Assembly: GCF_050003625.1 (NCBI RefSeq)
Contig: NC_134400.1
Span: forward strand, 67,164,126 to 67,228,125
DNA length: 64,000 nucleotides
Origin: Haematobia irritans
Taxonomy: Eukaryota; Arthropoda; Insecta; Diptera; Muscidae
Reading direction: 5' to 3'
In this document: positions 12,728 to 21,297 of the stretch, piece after piece
Position numbering within the stretch: position 1 is the first letter of the stretch
How the letters are laid out: each line of letters starts with the position of its first letter
The notes under the pieces: generated by a model
The model's database searches: none
Told to the model about the DNA's origin: nothing
The model's input: the letters and a program-made list of their open reading frames with translations, nothing else
Translations under genes and position numbers: made by a program

Positions 12728-14905
12728 GTGAGGCCCAACTTCCCAGCCGAAGCGGCGGGACTCGCAGACGAGCGTGATGAACGCCGTCGTGCTAACCCTG
12801 CTGATCCTAGAATCAGAGAACTAAATCTAGAGATTAGTAAGATAGTCGACGAGCACAAGCGGAACACTAGGTTAGAGCACCTGAAGCAATGTAACTTAGG
12901 AACAGGAACTGGTAAATTGTGGTCAACAGTTAGAGCCCTCTCGAACCCCTCCACAAGGGATGATGGGATTTCAGTCACATTTGGCGACGTGACTGTGACT
13001 GATCCGAAGAGGTGCGCCAAATACTTCAACCGACAGTTTGTCGAGCATCCCGAGAGTGATAGAGCGAAAAGGAGAGCCACCCGTCGTGTACGTGGTCTCC
13101 GAGCCGATGACACACCACAATTTACTGCAGCTGAAGTTACCAATGTCATCAACAGCGCGAAACCATCTAAGGCGCTGGGCCCTGACGGAATTTCAATGCT
13201 AATGCTGAAGCATCTGGGAATACTGGGAGTTGAGTACCTGACCAGACTCGTCAATTTGTCTTTGGAATCACACATTATACCCGATGTCTGGAAAATGGGA
13301 AGGGTGATTCCACTACTGAAACCGGGCAAAGATTCGAGCAAAGGTGAATCGTACAGACCGATATCCCTTCTTTCGCCAGTAGCCAAGACACTTGAGGCAT
13401 TACTCCTCCCCAGCCTTGTGGAGAATTTTCCAGCTGCCCACCATCAACATGGATTCCGTAAGGTACATAGTACGACAACAGCCTTACATGCCATTTCGAC
13501 ACATATTAATAAGGGACTTAACCAGCCCAGGCCGTGTCACAGGACGGTCCTCGTGGCGCTTGACCTATCGAAAGCATTCGATACGGTCAACCATGCCACA
13601 TTATTTGAGGACATCGAGAATACGTCCCTACCGGCAGGAGCGAAGCGTTGGGTGCTGAATTATATGTGTGGACGCCAGTCGTACGTGGAATTCAGGGACA
13701 GAAAGTCAAAACTGCGTAGAGTTAAACAGGGAGTTCCCCAAGGTGGGGTGATATCTCCGGCACTGTTTAACCTCTACATGTCCTCGATTCCACCCCCTCC
13801 TGACGGCGTCGAGATTGTATCATATGCGGATGACTGTACAATCTTGGCATCTGGGCCCAATGTTGATGACATTTGCGATCGGTTGAACGTCTACATAGCT
13901 AATCTTACCAGTTATTTCACTGCGAGAAACTTGAGGATATCCCCCACCAAATCCTCAGCCATACTATTTACTACATGGACGGCAGAAGTGCGCAGGCAGT
14001 TGAATACCAGAGTCGATGGAGTAATAATTCCGACCACAAATTACCCCAAGATTCTTGGGGTCACATTCGACAGCCTTTTTAGGTCATCTGCCCATGCCAC
14101 TGCAATTTGTAATAAGCTCCGTGGTAGAAACAAGGTCCTCAAGTCACTAGCCGGCAGTACTTGGGGTGCGGACAAAGAAACCTTGCTAACTACTTATAAG
14201 GCAATTGGCCGGTCAGTGGTAAACTATGCAGCGCCAGTGTGGACACCGCAGACCAGTGATACGCAGTGGAATAACATACAAACCTGCCAGAACGCTGCTC
14301 TTAGAACTGCGACTGGGTGTCTCCGCAGCACACCCCTGGATCACCTTTATGTGGAGACAAAGATCATCCCTGTGCGAAGACACAACTACATGTTGTCAAA
14401 GCAGTATCTCCTGGGTTGTTATCGCAGTAATCATCCAAACCACCATCTTATGGATACACAACCACCACCCAGGAACGTAAGGGTTGATATACATAATCTA
14501 GAGCGCGAGATCCAGCGCTATAAAAGAGAGCCTCTAGATCAAGCAGCGTACCAGGCAGGTTTGAACAGGATTCATGAGGATACTGTAGCTGAAGCGGTGA
14601 GAAGCTACAAGGTTAATCCTGTTCTTGGAGTCCGACCACCGCCCATAGCACCGGAGGAAAGAGACCTCCCACGGCAGACTAGGGTAGTTTTGGCCCAATT
14701 AAGATCAGGCAAGTGCAGCCGCCTCAATTCCTACTTATCGGTGATTGATAGCAGCGTAGCTGACGTTTGTCCAATTTGCAACCAAGGGCCACACGACACG
14801 CGTCATCTTTTCTCTTGTCCAGCCAAACCAACCCGACTTACCACCAGATCACTCTGGACACACCCCATCTTAGTCGCAGAGTTCCTTGATCTGCCAACAA
14901 GCTGA
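12728..14905 (+). CDS. LINE B1 reverse transcriptase, intact frame (725 codons)
   Basis: An uninterrupted frame covering the rest of ORF2. The first ATG in frame is internal; the true protein would be fused to the endonuclease upstream and is separated only by the 40-bp deletion. The reverse transcriptase has LGPDGISMLMLKHLG, SYRPISLLSPVAKTLE, HGFRKVHSTTTALH, the catalytic LDLSKAFDTVNH, QGVPQGGVISPALFNLYM and SYADDCTI. The C terminus carries a Cys/His motif (CPICNQGPHDTRHLFSC). It shows no stop or frameshift over the catalytic domain, so this copy could still supply active reverse transcriptase if it were expressed. There is no RNase H domain, unlike LINE A. Confidence 0.85.
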   Translation: MRPNFPAEAAGLADERDERRRANPADPRIRELNLEISKIVDEHKRNTRLEHLKQCNLGTGTGKLWSTVRALSNPSTRDDGISVTFGDVTVTDPKRCAKYFNRQFVEHPESDRAKRRATRRVRGLRADDTPQFTAAEVTNVINSAKPSKALGPDGISMLMLKHLGILGVEYLTRLVNLSLESHIIPDVWKMGRVIPLLKPGKDSSKGESYRPISLLSPVAKTLEALLLPSLVENFPAAHHQHGFRKVHSTTTALHAISTHINKGLNQPRPCHRTVLVALDLSKAFDTVNHATLFEDIENTSLPAGAKRWVLNYMCGRQSYVEFRDRKSKLRRVKQGVPQGGVISPALFNLYMSSIPPPPDGVEIVSYADDCTILASGPNVDDICDRLNVYIANLTSYFTARNLRISPTKSSAILFTTWTAEVRRQLNTRVDGVIIPTTNYPKILGVTFDSLFRSSAHATAICNKLRGRNKVLKSLAGSTWGADKETLLTTYKAIGRSVVNYAAPVWTPQTSDTQWNNIQTCQNAALRTATGCLRSTPLDHLYVETKIIPVRRHNYMLSKQYLLGCYRSNHPNHHLMDTQPPPRNVRVDIHNLEREIQRYKREPLDQAAYQAGLNRIHEDTVAEAVRSYKVNPVLGVRPPPIAPEERDLPRQTRVVLAQLRSGKCSRLNSYLSVIDSSVADVCPICNQGPHDTRHLFSCPAKPTRLTTRSLWTHPILVAEFLDLPTS

Positions 14906-15191
14906 TGTACCAAGCGTATAACATGAAATGGATGAGATCACAATAAACTGTTACAACAACAACAACATCCATCTATATATCCATATCTGCATCTTTGGCA
15001 TCTCCCTCGACTTCGCAAGAAGATCTGCTTATTTCTGATTCAGACAGAGGCTTGTTCATTTCTGAATCCTTTAGCTGATCGTTATTATATACCTTCATTT
15101 GGATATAATGAAAGCCATAACATACACGGCCCTGGGACTTTGCTAGATGTGGCAAAGATTGAGTGTTCAATATAAAAACTGCATGCCGTCT

Positions 15192-15532
15192 GGAGCCACC
15201 GTGGTGCAATGGTTAGCATGCCCGCCTTGCATACACAAGGTCGTGGGTTCGATTCCTGCTTCGACCGAACACCAAAAAGTTTTTCAGCGGTGGATTATCC
15301 CACCTCAGTAATGCTGGTGACATTTCTGAGGGTTTCAAAGCTTCTCTAAGTGGTTTCACTGCAATGTTGAACGCCGTTCGGACTCGGCTATAAAAAGGAG
15401 GTTCCTTGTCATTGAGCTTAACATGGAATCGGGCAGCACTCAGCGATAAGAGAGAAGTTCACCAATGTGGTATCACAATGGACTGAATAGTCTAAGCGAG
15501 CCTGATACATCGGGCTGCCACCTAACCTAACC
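15192..15532 (+). mobile_element. tRNA-derived SINE with a LINE A-like 3' end
   Basis: A 341-bp insertion in LINE A2 ORF1: the uninterrupted sequence around the site is present in A1 and A3. The 5' part is tRNA-like with RNA polymerase III A and B boxes. The middle is unrelated. The last about 69 bases (15464-15532) match the LINE A 3' end, including TGGTATCACAATGGACTGAA and the terminal CCTAACCTAACC. Sharing of a 3' tail is how many SINEs recruit the reverse transcriptase of a partner LINE. Any target duplication is very short or absent (at most one or two bases). Confidence 0.88.
15202..15256 (+). promoter_or_regulatory. Internal RNA polymerase III promoter (A and B boxes) of the SINE
   Basis: The A box is TGGTGCAATGG at 15202-15212 and the B box is GGTTCGATTCC at 15246-15256, a perfect match to the tRNA B-box consensus. 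Spacing of 33 bases between the boxes is typical of tRNA genes and tRNA-derived SINEs. The surrounding sequence does not fold into a complete tRNA cloverleaf, so this is not a functional tRNA gene. Confidence 0.85.
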
Positions 15533-16007
15533 TTGGTCCATCCACTTCATCCAAACGGCCAACCTTCCAAACAGCTGTTGCTGTTTCAAGAATTCCTTGC
15601 GCCCATTTTAAGAAATTGCTTTGCTTAGTCGACAACGTGCTTGGGTTGACTGATCCTAATTTCTTTAGGATAAACAAGGCATTTCTGCGTTCCTTAAATC
15701 TCTTTCTGGAGGGATTACCTCCTTTTGATGTCGTTACCTTAGGGAAGGTTCGACTTGCCAAATTATAGCAACCTGTCGACCCGTCTACAGGTCGACTAAT
15801 TGGGCCTAACTCTTGGTCATTGCCCAAATTTATAACTTCAGTCGATACTCGTCCACTGAGCCCTGAAGTTAGAAACCCAGTGGATTACTTTGAATTTCGC
15901 TGCATGGTGGCTTAATTTCCCACCACACTTGAAATTCGTAATAAGTACTTATTACGATGAGATAATCCGCTATTAAAAAAAACACGTCCGTTCAGTTCGA
16001 CGGTTGA

Positions 16008-16447
16008 ATGAAAAAATGTTTGATGTTATTTAGTGTGTACCATTTTACTATTGGCAATTTGACCGGAGTGAATTTATAATTTTATTCGGATCAGCAGAAA
16101 ATTTCAGCAAATTACTGACTTTTCTGCAAAAAAAAACTGTTAAAACAGCAGCATTTTGCTTAACAACAGACTTTTTTCTATGAGTGTAGATACAGAGTGA
16201 TTCAAAATAATACATCTTGGAAAACCCTTTACATTACCTTTAGCTCATTCTCAGGATTGAGTTTATATCAATGAAAAGTTTTTTAAAGCTATGGTCTTTG
16301 ACCACTAGGCTAAGTATAGAGGCAGCCCATTTTCATAGGCACACTTATTGTTTTTCATTGAATCTTCATCGAGATAAAAGTGGAATTTAGTTTTTTAGAC
16401 TGCAATGATACGTATCTTCATATCAGGATTGATATGTTTAAACTTAC
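16008..16447. other. Intron-side sequence between LINE A2 and the ANKRD-like exon
   Basis: AT-rich noncoding sequence. It begins at the 5' end of LINE A2 and ends at the splice donor of the exon (minus-strand GTAAGTT at 16441-16447). It probably belongs to the intron that follows the exon. I see no further exon here. Confidence 0.5.
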
Positions 16448-18039
16448 CTTTATTTTTTCCCACTTGTCATCAACGTCCTGGAGCCAACTTAATAGCAAAC
16501 GTCCATTAAATCTGTAGCGGGCATTTCTTTCCTTGTCTTCTTGTTCATGAGTTAAAATGTTGTAAACTTCATCATCTTTCATATAAGAACATACCGAGAG
16601 AGGCAATAATTGACATGCCATTGTTCTAGCAGCCTTAGAATGAATACGAAGTATTTCCTGCTCTACATTTAAACATAGTTTTTCCTTTTCCACAACGTGT
16701 CGATGGTATAAGTCAAGACGGTCTTTTTCTTGAATAAGGTAAATATCTCTCATTTGTGAAGATACGGTATTTGGTACATGAGGATACTGCATAGTATTAT
16801 TATTCTGTAGCAAGTATTGTCTTGTATTGCTTAAATATTCGTTATAACCTTGTGGAGCTCTCGGCTTTACTGGTAATACATTTTTCCATTTCTTTTCAAC
16901 TTGTTTTCTTATATTCATATACATTTGAAAACAATTGGTAAATGGCAAATCGTGTGGATGGGATTCAGTACATAAAACTATATCATTATTTCCCGTGCTG
17001 ATCTTGGTATCTTCCGTCTTTGTTCTAATCTTTCTTTTTCTGGGATGCAATTCAACGTTACTTGATAAAACATCTTTTGATGATGAAGTCGAGGAAGTAG
17101 AAGGACTTGGTAAATTTATAACATTATCTTGTTCGAAGGAAATATTTTGGTGTGGGGGACTTCCAGCGTTATTAGCGAATGTTAGCTTTCCCTCTACTAT
17201 ATCATTTGCAGTTGATGAGGCTGGAGACGGAGAGTTGCTGGGAATTTGGGGAGAGGAATTGTTTGAGTTTCGGTCATTAATTGTTAAACCCACTCTATGA
17301 GAACTTCTCAAAACTCTTAAATTTTTCTCCTCATTTATAAGTTTACAATTCTTTTCGTCAACTGTACAGGAATGGTTAACTTTTATAGGGCTTTCATGTG
17401 GACTGGTGCTATTGACTGATATATCTCTGTCACTGGATTCCGCATTAGAGCTAACAACGTATGGTAATGCTGCATTTCTAGTTGTGTTTAGTTTGCCGAC
17501 TCGTGATCCACCATCAACATCAATAGCACAATTTTGTTGAGGAATTACAATCTTCAAAGGAGGAACTTTTAATCCCCCACTGCACAGCGGATCGCACTTT
17601 GAATCATCATCATCTAATTCAGATTCCTGTGGTTTTGCTTTAAACGTTTCATCTTTTTCACACGAGGCTGGCGTTTTACACACTGATAAGGATGTTTTTG
17701 AACCACTAGTTTGTTTACCACTTTTATCCGCACGATTTTGAATTCGAATCGAATTAATTTGTTTGGAGTCCTTAGCGCTATCCAGCTCTCGTTTTCTTTT
17801 CTTTTTTATATCATCTAAATCATCGCAGTCATCTTCGTCGAGTTCGGAAAAGTTTCTCTTCATAATATTGGTTGACAAACATTCCATTGGTGCCAAATGG
17901 TCAAAATGTCCATCCTTTTTTATTTCGTTATTGGTATCTTCTAGTTTTTCCTTTATATCGATTTTTTCAACATTGGTCGATTCTTCTATATCGTCTTCCT
18001 TTTTATATTCTTTGCACTTTTGTGACGATCGAGCGTTAT
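16448..18039 (-). CDS. Large internal exon of an ANKRD11/ANKRD12-like gene
   Basis: A minus-strand exon of about 1.59 kb. It opens after a good acceptor (TTATTTTTTATTTTTAG, then ATAACGC) and closes at a consensus donor (AAAG, then GTAAGTT), so both ends are splice sites and the protein continues on both sides. The N-terminal two thirds are low-complexity, acidic/lysine-rich and Ser/Asn-rich, with a likely nuclear-localisation stretch (KKKRKRELD). The last about 170 residues are conserved: FQMYMNIRKQVEKKWKN, LPVKPRAPQGYNEYL, EKEKLCLNVEQEILRIHSKAARTMA, RFNGRLLLSWLQDVDDKWEKIK. These match, from memory, the C-terminal region of vertebrate ANKRD11 and ANKRD12, chromatin-associated coregulators. 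The ankyrin-repeat exons and the final exon are not found in the window; the adjacent TE cluster probably lies in an intron. The ORF extensions beyond the splice sites are not coding. Confidence 0.75.
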
Positions 18040-18140
18040 CTAAAAATAAAAAATAACGGTTATTATCAATTACAAATTTAAGTAATACCATATTGTTATA
18101 GTTACGTATATGAACAACTTATTTTATTCATTTTATTCAT

Positions 18141-18870
18141 TATACCCTTCACCACTACTGTGTTACAGGGTATAATAAGTTTGTGCATTTGTATGTAACG
18201 CCAAGAAGGAAAAGTCTGAGACCCATCGTTTAGTATACCGATCGTCTTAGAATTAAATTCTGAGTCTATTTAGCCATGTCCGTCTGTCTGTCCGTCCGTC
18301 TGTCTGTATATGTAATTTTGTGTGCAAAGTACAGCTCGCAGTTTAGTCCGATCGTCCTCAAATTTGGCACAGAGTTTTACATTGGCTCAAAGACAATCGC
18401 TATTGATTTTGAAAAAAATCGGTTCAGATTTAGATATAGCTACCATATATATTTATCACCGATGTGGTCATAATTGACGTATTTATCAACGTATTTTCTC
18501 AACATTTCGGGCAGCCAAATATTTTTGGGATTTCGTAAGATATGCAAAATATCACCCAAATCGGTTCAGATTTAGATATAACTCACATATATATCTTTCG
18601 TCCGATTTCGACTAATATGGCCTCAAAAGCCAGAGTTTTGCACTGATTTGCTTCCAATTTTGCACAAAGAGTACGTTTAAGAGTATGCTTCAGTGTGCTA
18701 AATTTGGTTAAAATCAGTTCAGATTTAGATATAGCTCCCATATATATCTTTCGCCCGATTTAGACTCATATGGCCTCAAAAGCGAGAGGTTTGCCTTGAT
18801 TTGCTTCAAATTTTGCACAAGGAGTACGTTTAATAGTATCGATTAGATTTTGATATAGCTCTATTATTTT
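18141..18870 (-). repeat. Dispersed fly repeat with TATACCC...GGGTATA terminus, copy 1
   Basis: Begins TATACCCTTCACC...CAGGGTATAATAAG, followed by a CCGTCTGTCTGTCC simple-repeat patch and two or more copies of a unit containing CAGATTTAGATATAGCTCCC. It is in the opposite orientation to the copy at 19556-20875. No protein is encoded. The same sequence type is widespread in muscoid fly genomes, but I cannot assign it to a superfamily. Confidence 0.65.
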
Positions 18871-19555
18871 GTTGTCTATTCTATTTCTCATATTCTCAAT
18901 TACTCAGTTGTGATGATCCGTTATTTGATGTTGAATTGTTTGTGTATTTTATAATGCTCTGAAAGTTTAGATTCTTCTCGCTTGTTCGGCAAATAGCTAT
19001 TGTCGCTTTTTCCCTGCTTATGTAAGCACCCACACGTGCAGGCGGTTATTTTGGTATAGAATAATGAATTCAAAAAGTACTAAAGACCCCTTTTCTAAAT
19101 GCATATAATGCACCATTTCATTTCACCCAATTCAGCACCATAAAGTAATCTATTAAATGTCCAACCGACTATATTGGGCATTACCAGTTGAGTATGAAAT
19201 CGATAGGAAAGACGTTGTCTCTCTCACAAAAAAAGTTGAGAGAGAAATTGAAAAAATAAATCAAGTGATCATTTCATTTTGGTATCTAAAAGTAATGTAC
19301 AAAATAGTGTCCCTAGCAAAATTAAACAAAACAAAACCACACAATGATGTTCTTAATTTGGTTTCGGTGCTTACGCGTAATGTATAAAAAGATATATAAT
19401 CTTAAGGAGATGTTTTTAAAGAACACAAATAAACAAAGTCCTGCTAGACGTTATAACAGTTGTTCAGTTGTTTTCTAGGTTTCAAATCGTTTGGTCGCAT
19501 TCGGAGTCATTCAAGTGATTCAAAACAAATGTAATTTAAAAATGTAAGTAAAAAC
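18871..19555. other. Spacer between the two dispersed repeats, with a possible 5' exon
   Basis: No supported coding region; the 76-codon frame at 19157-19387 has no recognisable domain. A TATAAAA box at 19385-19391 and a strong donor (AAAAAT then GTAAGT, 19546) could mark a small plus-strand first exon, with an acceptor in the next segment at about 20940. This is only suggestive. Confidence 0.3.
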
Positions 19556-20875
19556 AAGTAAGGAAAGTCTAAAGTCGGGCGGGGCCGACTATATTATACC
19601 CTGCACCACTTTGTAGATCTAAATTTTCGATACCATATCACATCCGTCAAATATGTTGGGGGCTATATATAAAGGTTTGTCCCAAATACATACATTTAAA
19701 TATCACTCGATCTGAACAGAATTTGATAGACTTCTACAAAATCTATAGACTCAAAATTTAAGTCGGCTAATGCACTAGGGTGGAACACAATTTTAGTAAA
19801 AAAATATGGGAAACGTTTAAATCTGAAGCAATTTTAAGGAAACTTCGCAAAAGTTTATTTATGATTTATCGCTCGATATACATGTATTAGAAGTTTAAGA
19901 AAATTAGAGTCATTTTTACAACTTTTCGACTAAGCAGTGGCGATTTTACAAGGAAAATGTTGGTATTTTGACCATTTTTGTCGAAATCAGAAAAACATAT
20001 ATATGGGAGCTATATCTAAATCTGAACCGATTTCAACCAAATTTGGCACGCATAGCAACAATGCTTATTCTACTCCCTGTAGAAAATTTCAACTAAATCG
20101 GAGTTAAAAATTGGCCTCTGTGGTCATATGAGTGTAAATCGGGCGAAAGATATATATGGGAGCTATATCTAAATCTGAACCGATTTCAACCAAATTTGAC
20201 ACGCATAGCTATAATGCTAATTCTACTCCCTGTGCAAAATTTCAACTAAATCGGAGCAAAAAATTGGCCTCTATGGTCAAATGAGTGTAAATCGGCCGAA
20301 AGCTATATATGGGAGCTATATCTAAATCTGAACCGATTTCAACCAAATTTGGCACGCATAGCTACAATGCTAATTCTACTCCCTGTGCAAAATTGGGGTA
20401 AAACTCTGGCTTCTGGGACCGTATTAGTCCATATCGAGCGAAAGATATATATGGGAGCTATATCTAATCTGAACCGATTTCAATAAAATTTGGCACACTT
20501 GGCTACACTTGCAAAATTTTAAGCAAATTAGGTTAAAACTCTGCCTTCTGGGGCCATATAAGTTCATATCGGGCGAAATATATATATGGGAGCTATATCT
20601 AAATCTGAACCGATTTCTTTCAAAATCAATAGGGATCTATTCTGAGCCAAAACACATACTTGTGCCAAATTTGAAGTCGATTGGACTAAAACTGCGACCT
20701 AGACTTTGATTACAAAAATGTGTTCACGGACAGACGGACATGGCTATATCGACTCAAGAGCCCACACTGAGCGTTTTTGCCAAAGACACCATGTGTCTAT
20801 CTCGTCTCCTTCTGGGTGTTGCAAACATATGCATTAACTTATAATACCCTGTTCCACAGTGTGGAGCAGGGTATA
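19556..20875 (+). repeat. Dispersed fly repeat, copy 2, with internal tandem units
   Basis: Starts near AAGTCTAAAGTCGGGCGGGG and ends in a palindromic TATAATACCCTG...CAGGGTATA. Inside are five imperfect units of about 130-155 bp, each containing GGGAGCTATATCTAA and AACCGATTTCAACC (near 20003, 20157, 20308, 20452 and 20588). Noncoding. Copy 1 at 18141-18870 lies in inverse orientation, so the pair could form a large hairpin or serve as a recombination substrate. Confidence 0.7.
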
Positions 20876-21297
20876 AAAATAGTTATAATTCTATTACAGA
20901 GCAATTATATTTGTTTCATATATATTTTTTAATTGCAGAATCGGTGTCTTAACTTCCTAGCAGCAATGGACCTCCAGAACCACAAATACGCTTGGAAATG
21001 CGCCGATAAAGGAAGAGCCAATCGAAAGTAAATGCGTCTTACAACGAATATTAATATTATCTCTGTTTGTTCATATAATCACGACTTAATTATTTTATTT
21101 ACAATTAAATAATTTAGAACTTATGTGGCCAAAGTCAAAATATAAACTAGCCTTTATTACACACAATAAAAATCGTTCCAGATTATAGATTTGAAGTGCT
21201 TATTTAGCTAGAATATTTTCACCACCCTTTTCTGTGGGTAGCGCTTTGCAGAGAAATTATGTGTTAATTTCCAGCTACCAAATGGGCGGCTACCGAT
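20876..21297. other. Unassigned segment with splice-acceptor-like and polyA-like signals
   Basis: A pyrimidine-rich acceptor (TTTTTTAATTGCAG) ends at 20938, followed by about 90 bases of higher GC content and a possible donor at about 21028. AATAAAA occurs near 21168. This could be an exon of a short plus-strand transcript, but no reading frame I tried gives a recognisable protein. The segment ends at TACCGAT (21291-21297), the duplicated target of LINE A3. Confidence 0.3.

Larger units (their letters stand above)
11460..14966 (+). mobile_element. LINE B, copy B1 (jockey-superfamily-like), full length with 12-bp target duplication
   Basis: A plus-strand non-LTR retrotransposon of about 3.5 kb starting CAACCCCACGGCGG and ending in a (CAA)n tail after AAACTGTTA. 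It is bounded by the perfect 12-bp direct repeat ATCCATCTATAT at 11448-11459 and 14967-14978, a target-site duplication inside LINE A2. It encodes a 2A-like motif, a PHD-like zinc finger, an APE endonuclease, a reverse transcriptase and a C-terminal Cys/His motif. The endonuclease is broken by a deletion of about 40 bp while the reverse transcriptase is intact. Copy B3 shares the start, a similar tail and the 12-bp duplication length. Confidence 0.9.
9911..16007 (-). mobile_element. LINE A, copy A2: lacks its 3' half, split by LINE B1 and a SINE
   Basis: Minus-strand LINE A sequence in three blocks: 9911-11459 (part of the reverse transcriptase and the endonuclease N terminus with deletions), 14979-15191 and 15533-16007 (ORF1 and the 5' end). 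The left end starts abruptly inside the reverse transcriptase just before the YADD region, so the 3' half with RNase H and tail is missing. LINEs usually lose their 5' end, so a later deletion is likely. At the position of the A1 stop codon it keeps an open reading (MTDIYLRTSVDSGLLSKR). The LINE B insertion is bordered by a 12-bp duplication and the SINE lies at 15192-15532. Confidence 0.85.

Noticed and set aside
15202..15275. Functional tRNA gene
   Set aside because: A and B boxes are present but the sequence does not give a full cloverleaf and continues into a SINE body with a LINE-like tail.
19157..19387. 76-codon frame as a small gene
   Set aside because: No recognisable domain, no codon or splice support, and it lies between dispersed repeats.
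19998..20620. CRISPR-like array
   Set aside because: The regularly spaced units are 130-155 bp imperfect repeats of a dispersed fly repeat, with no unique spacers and in a eukaryotic context.
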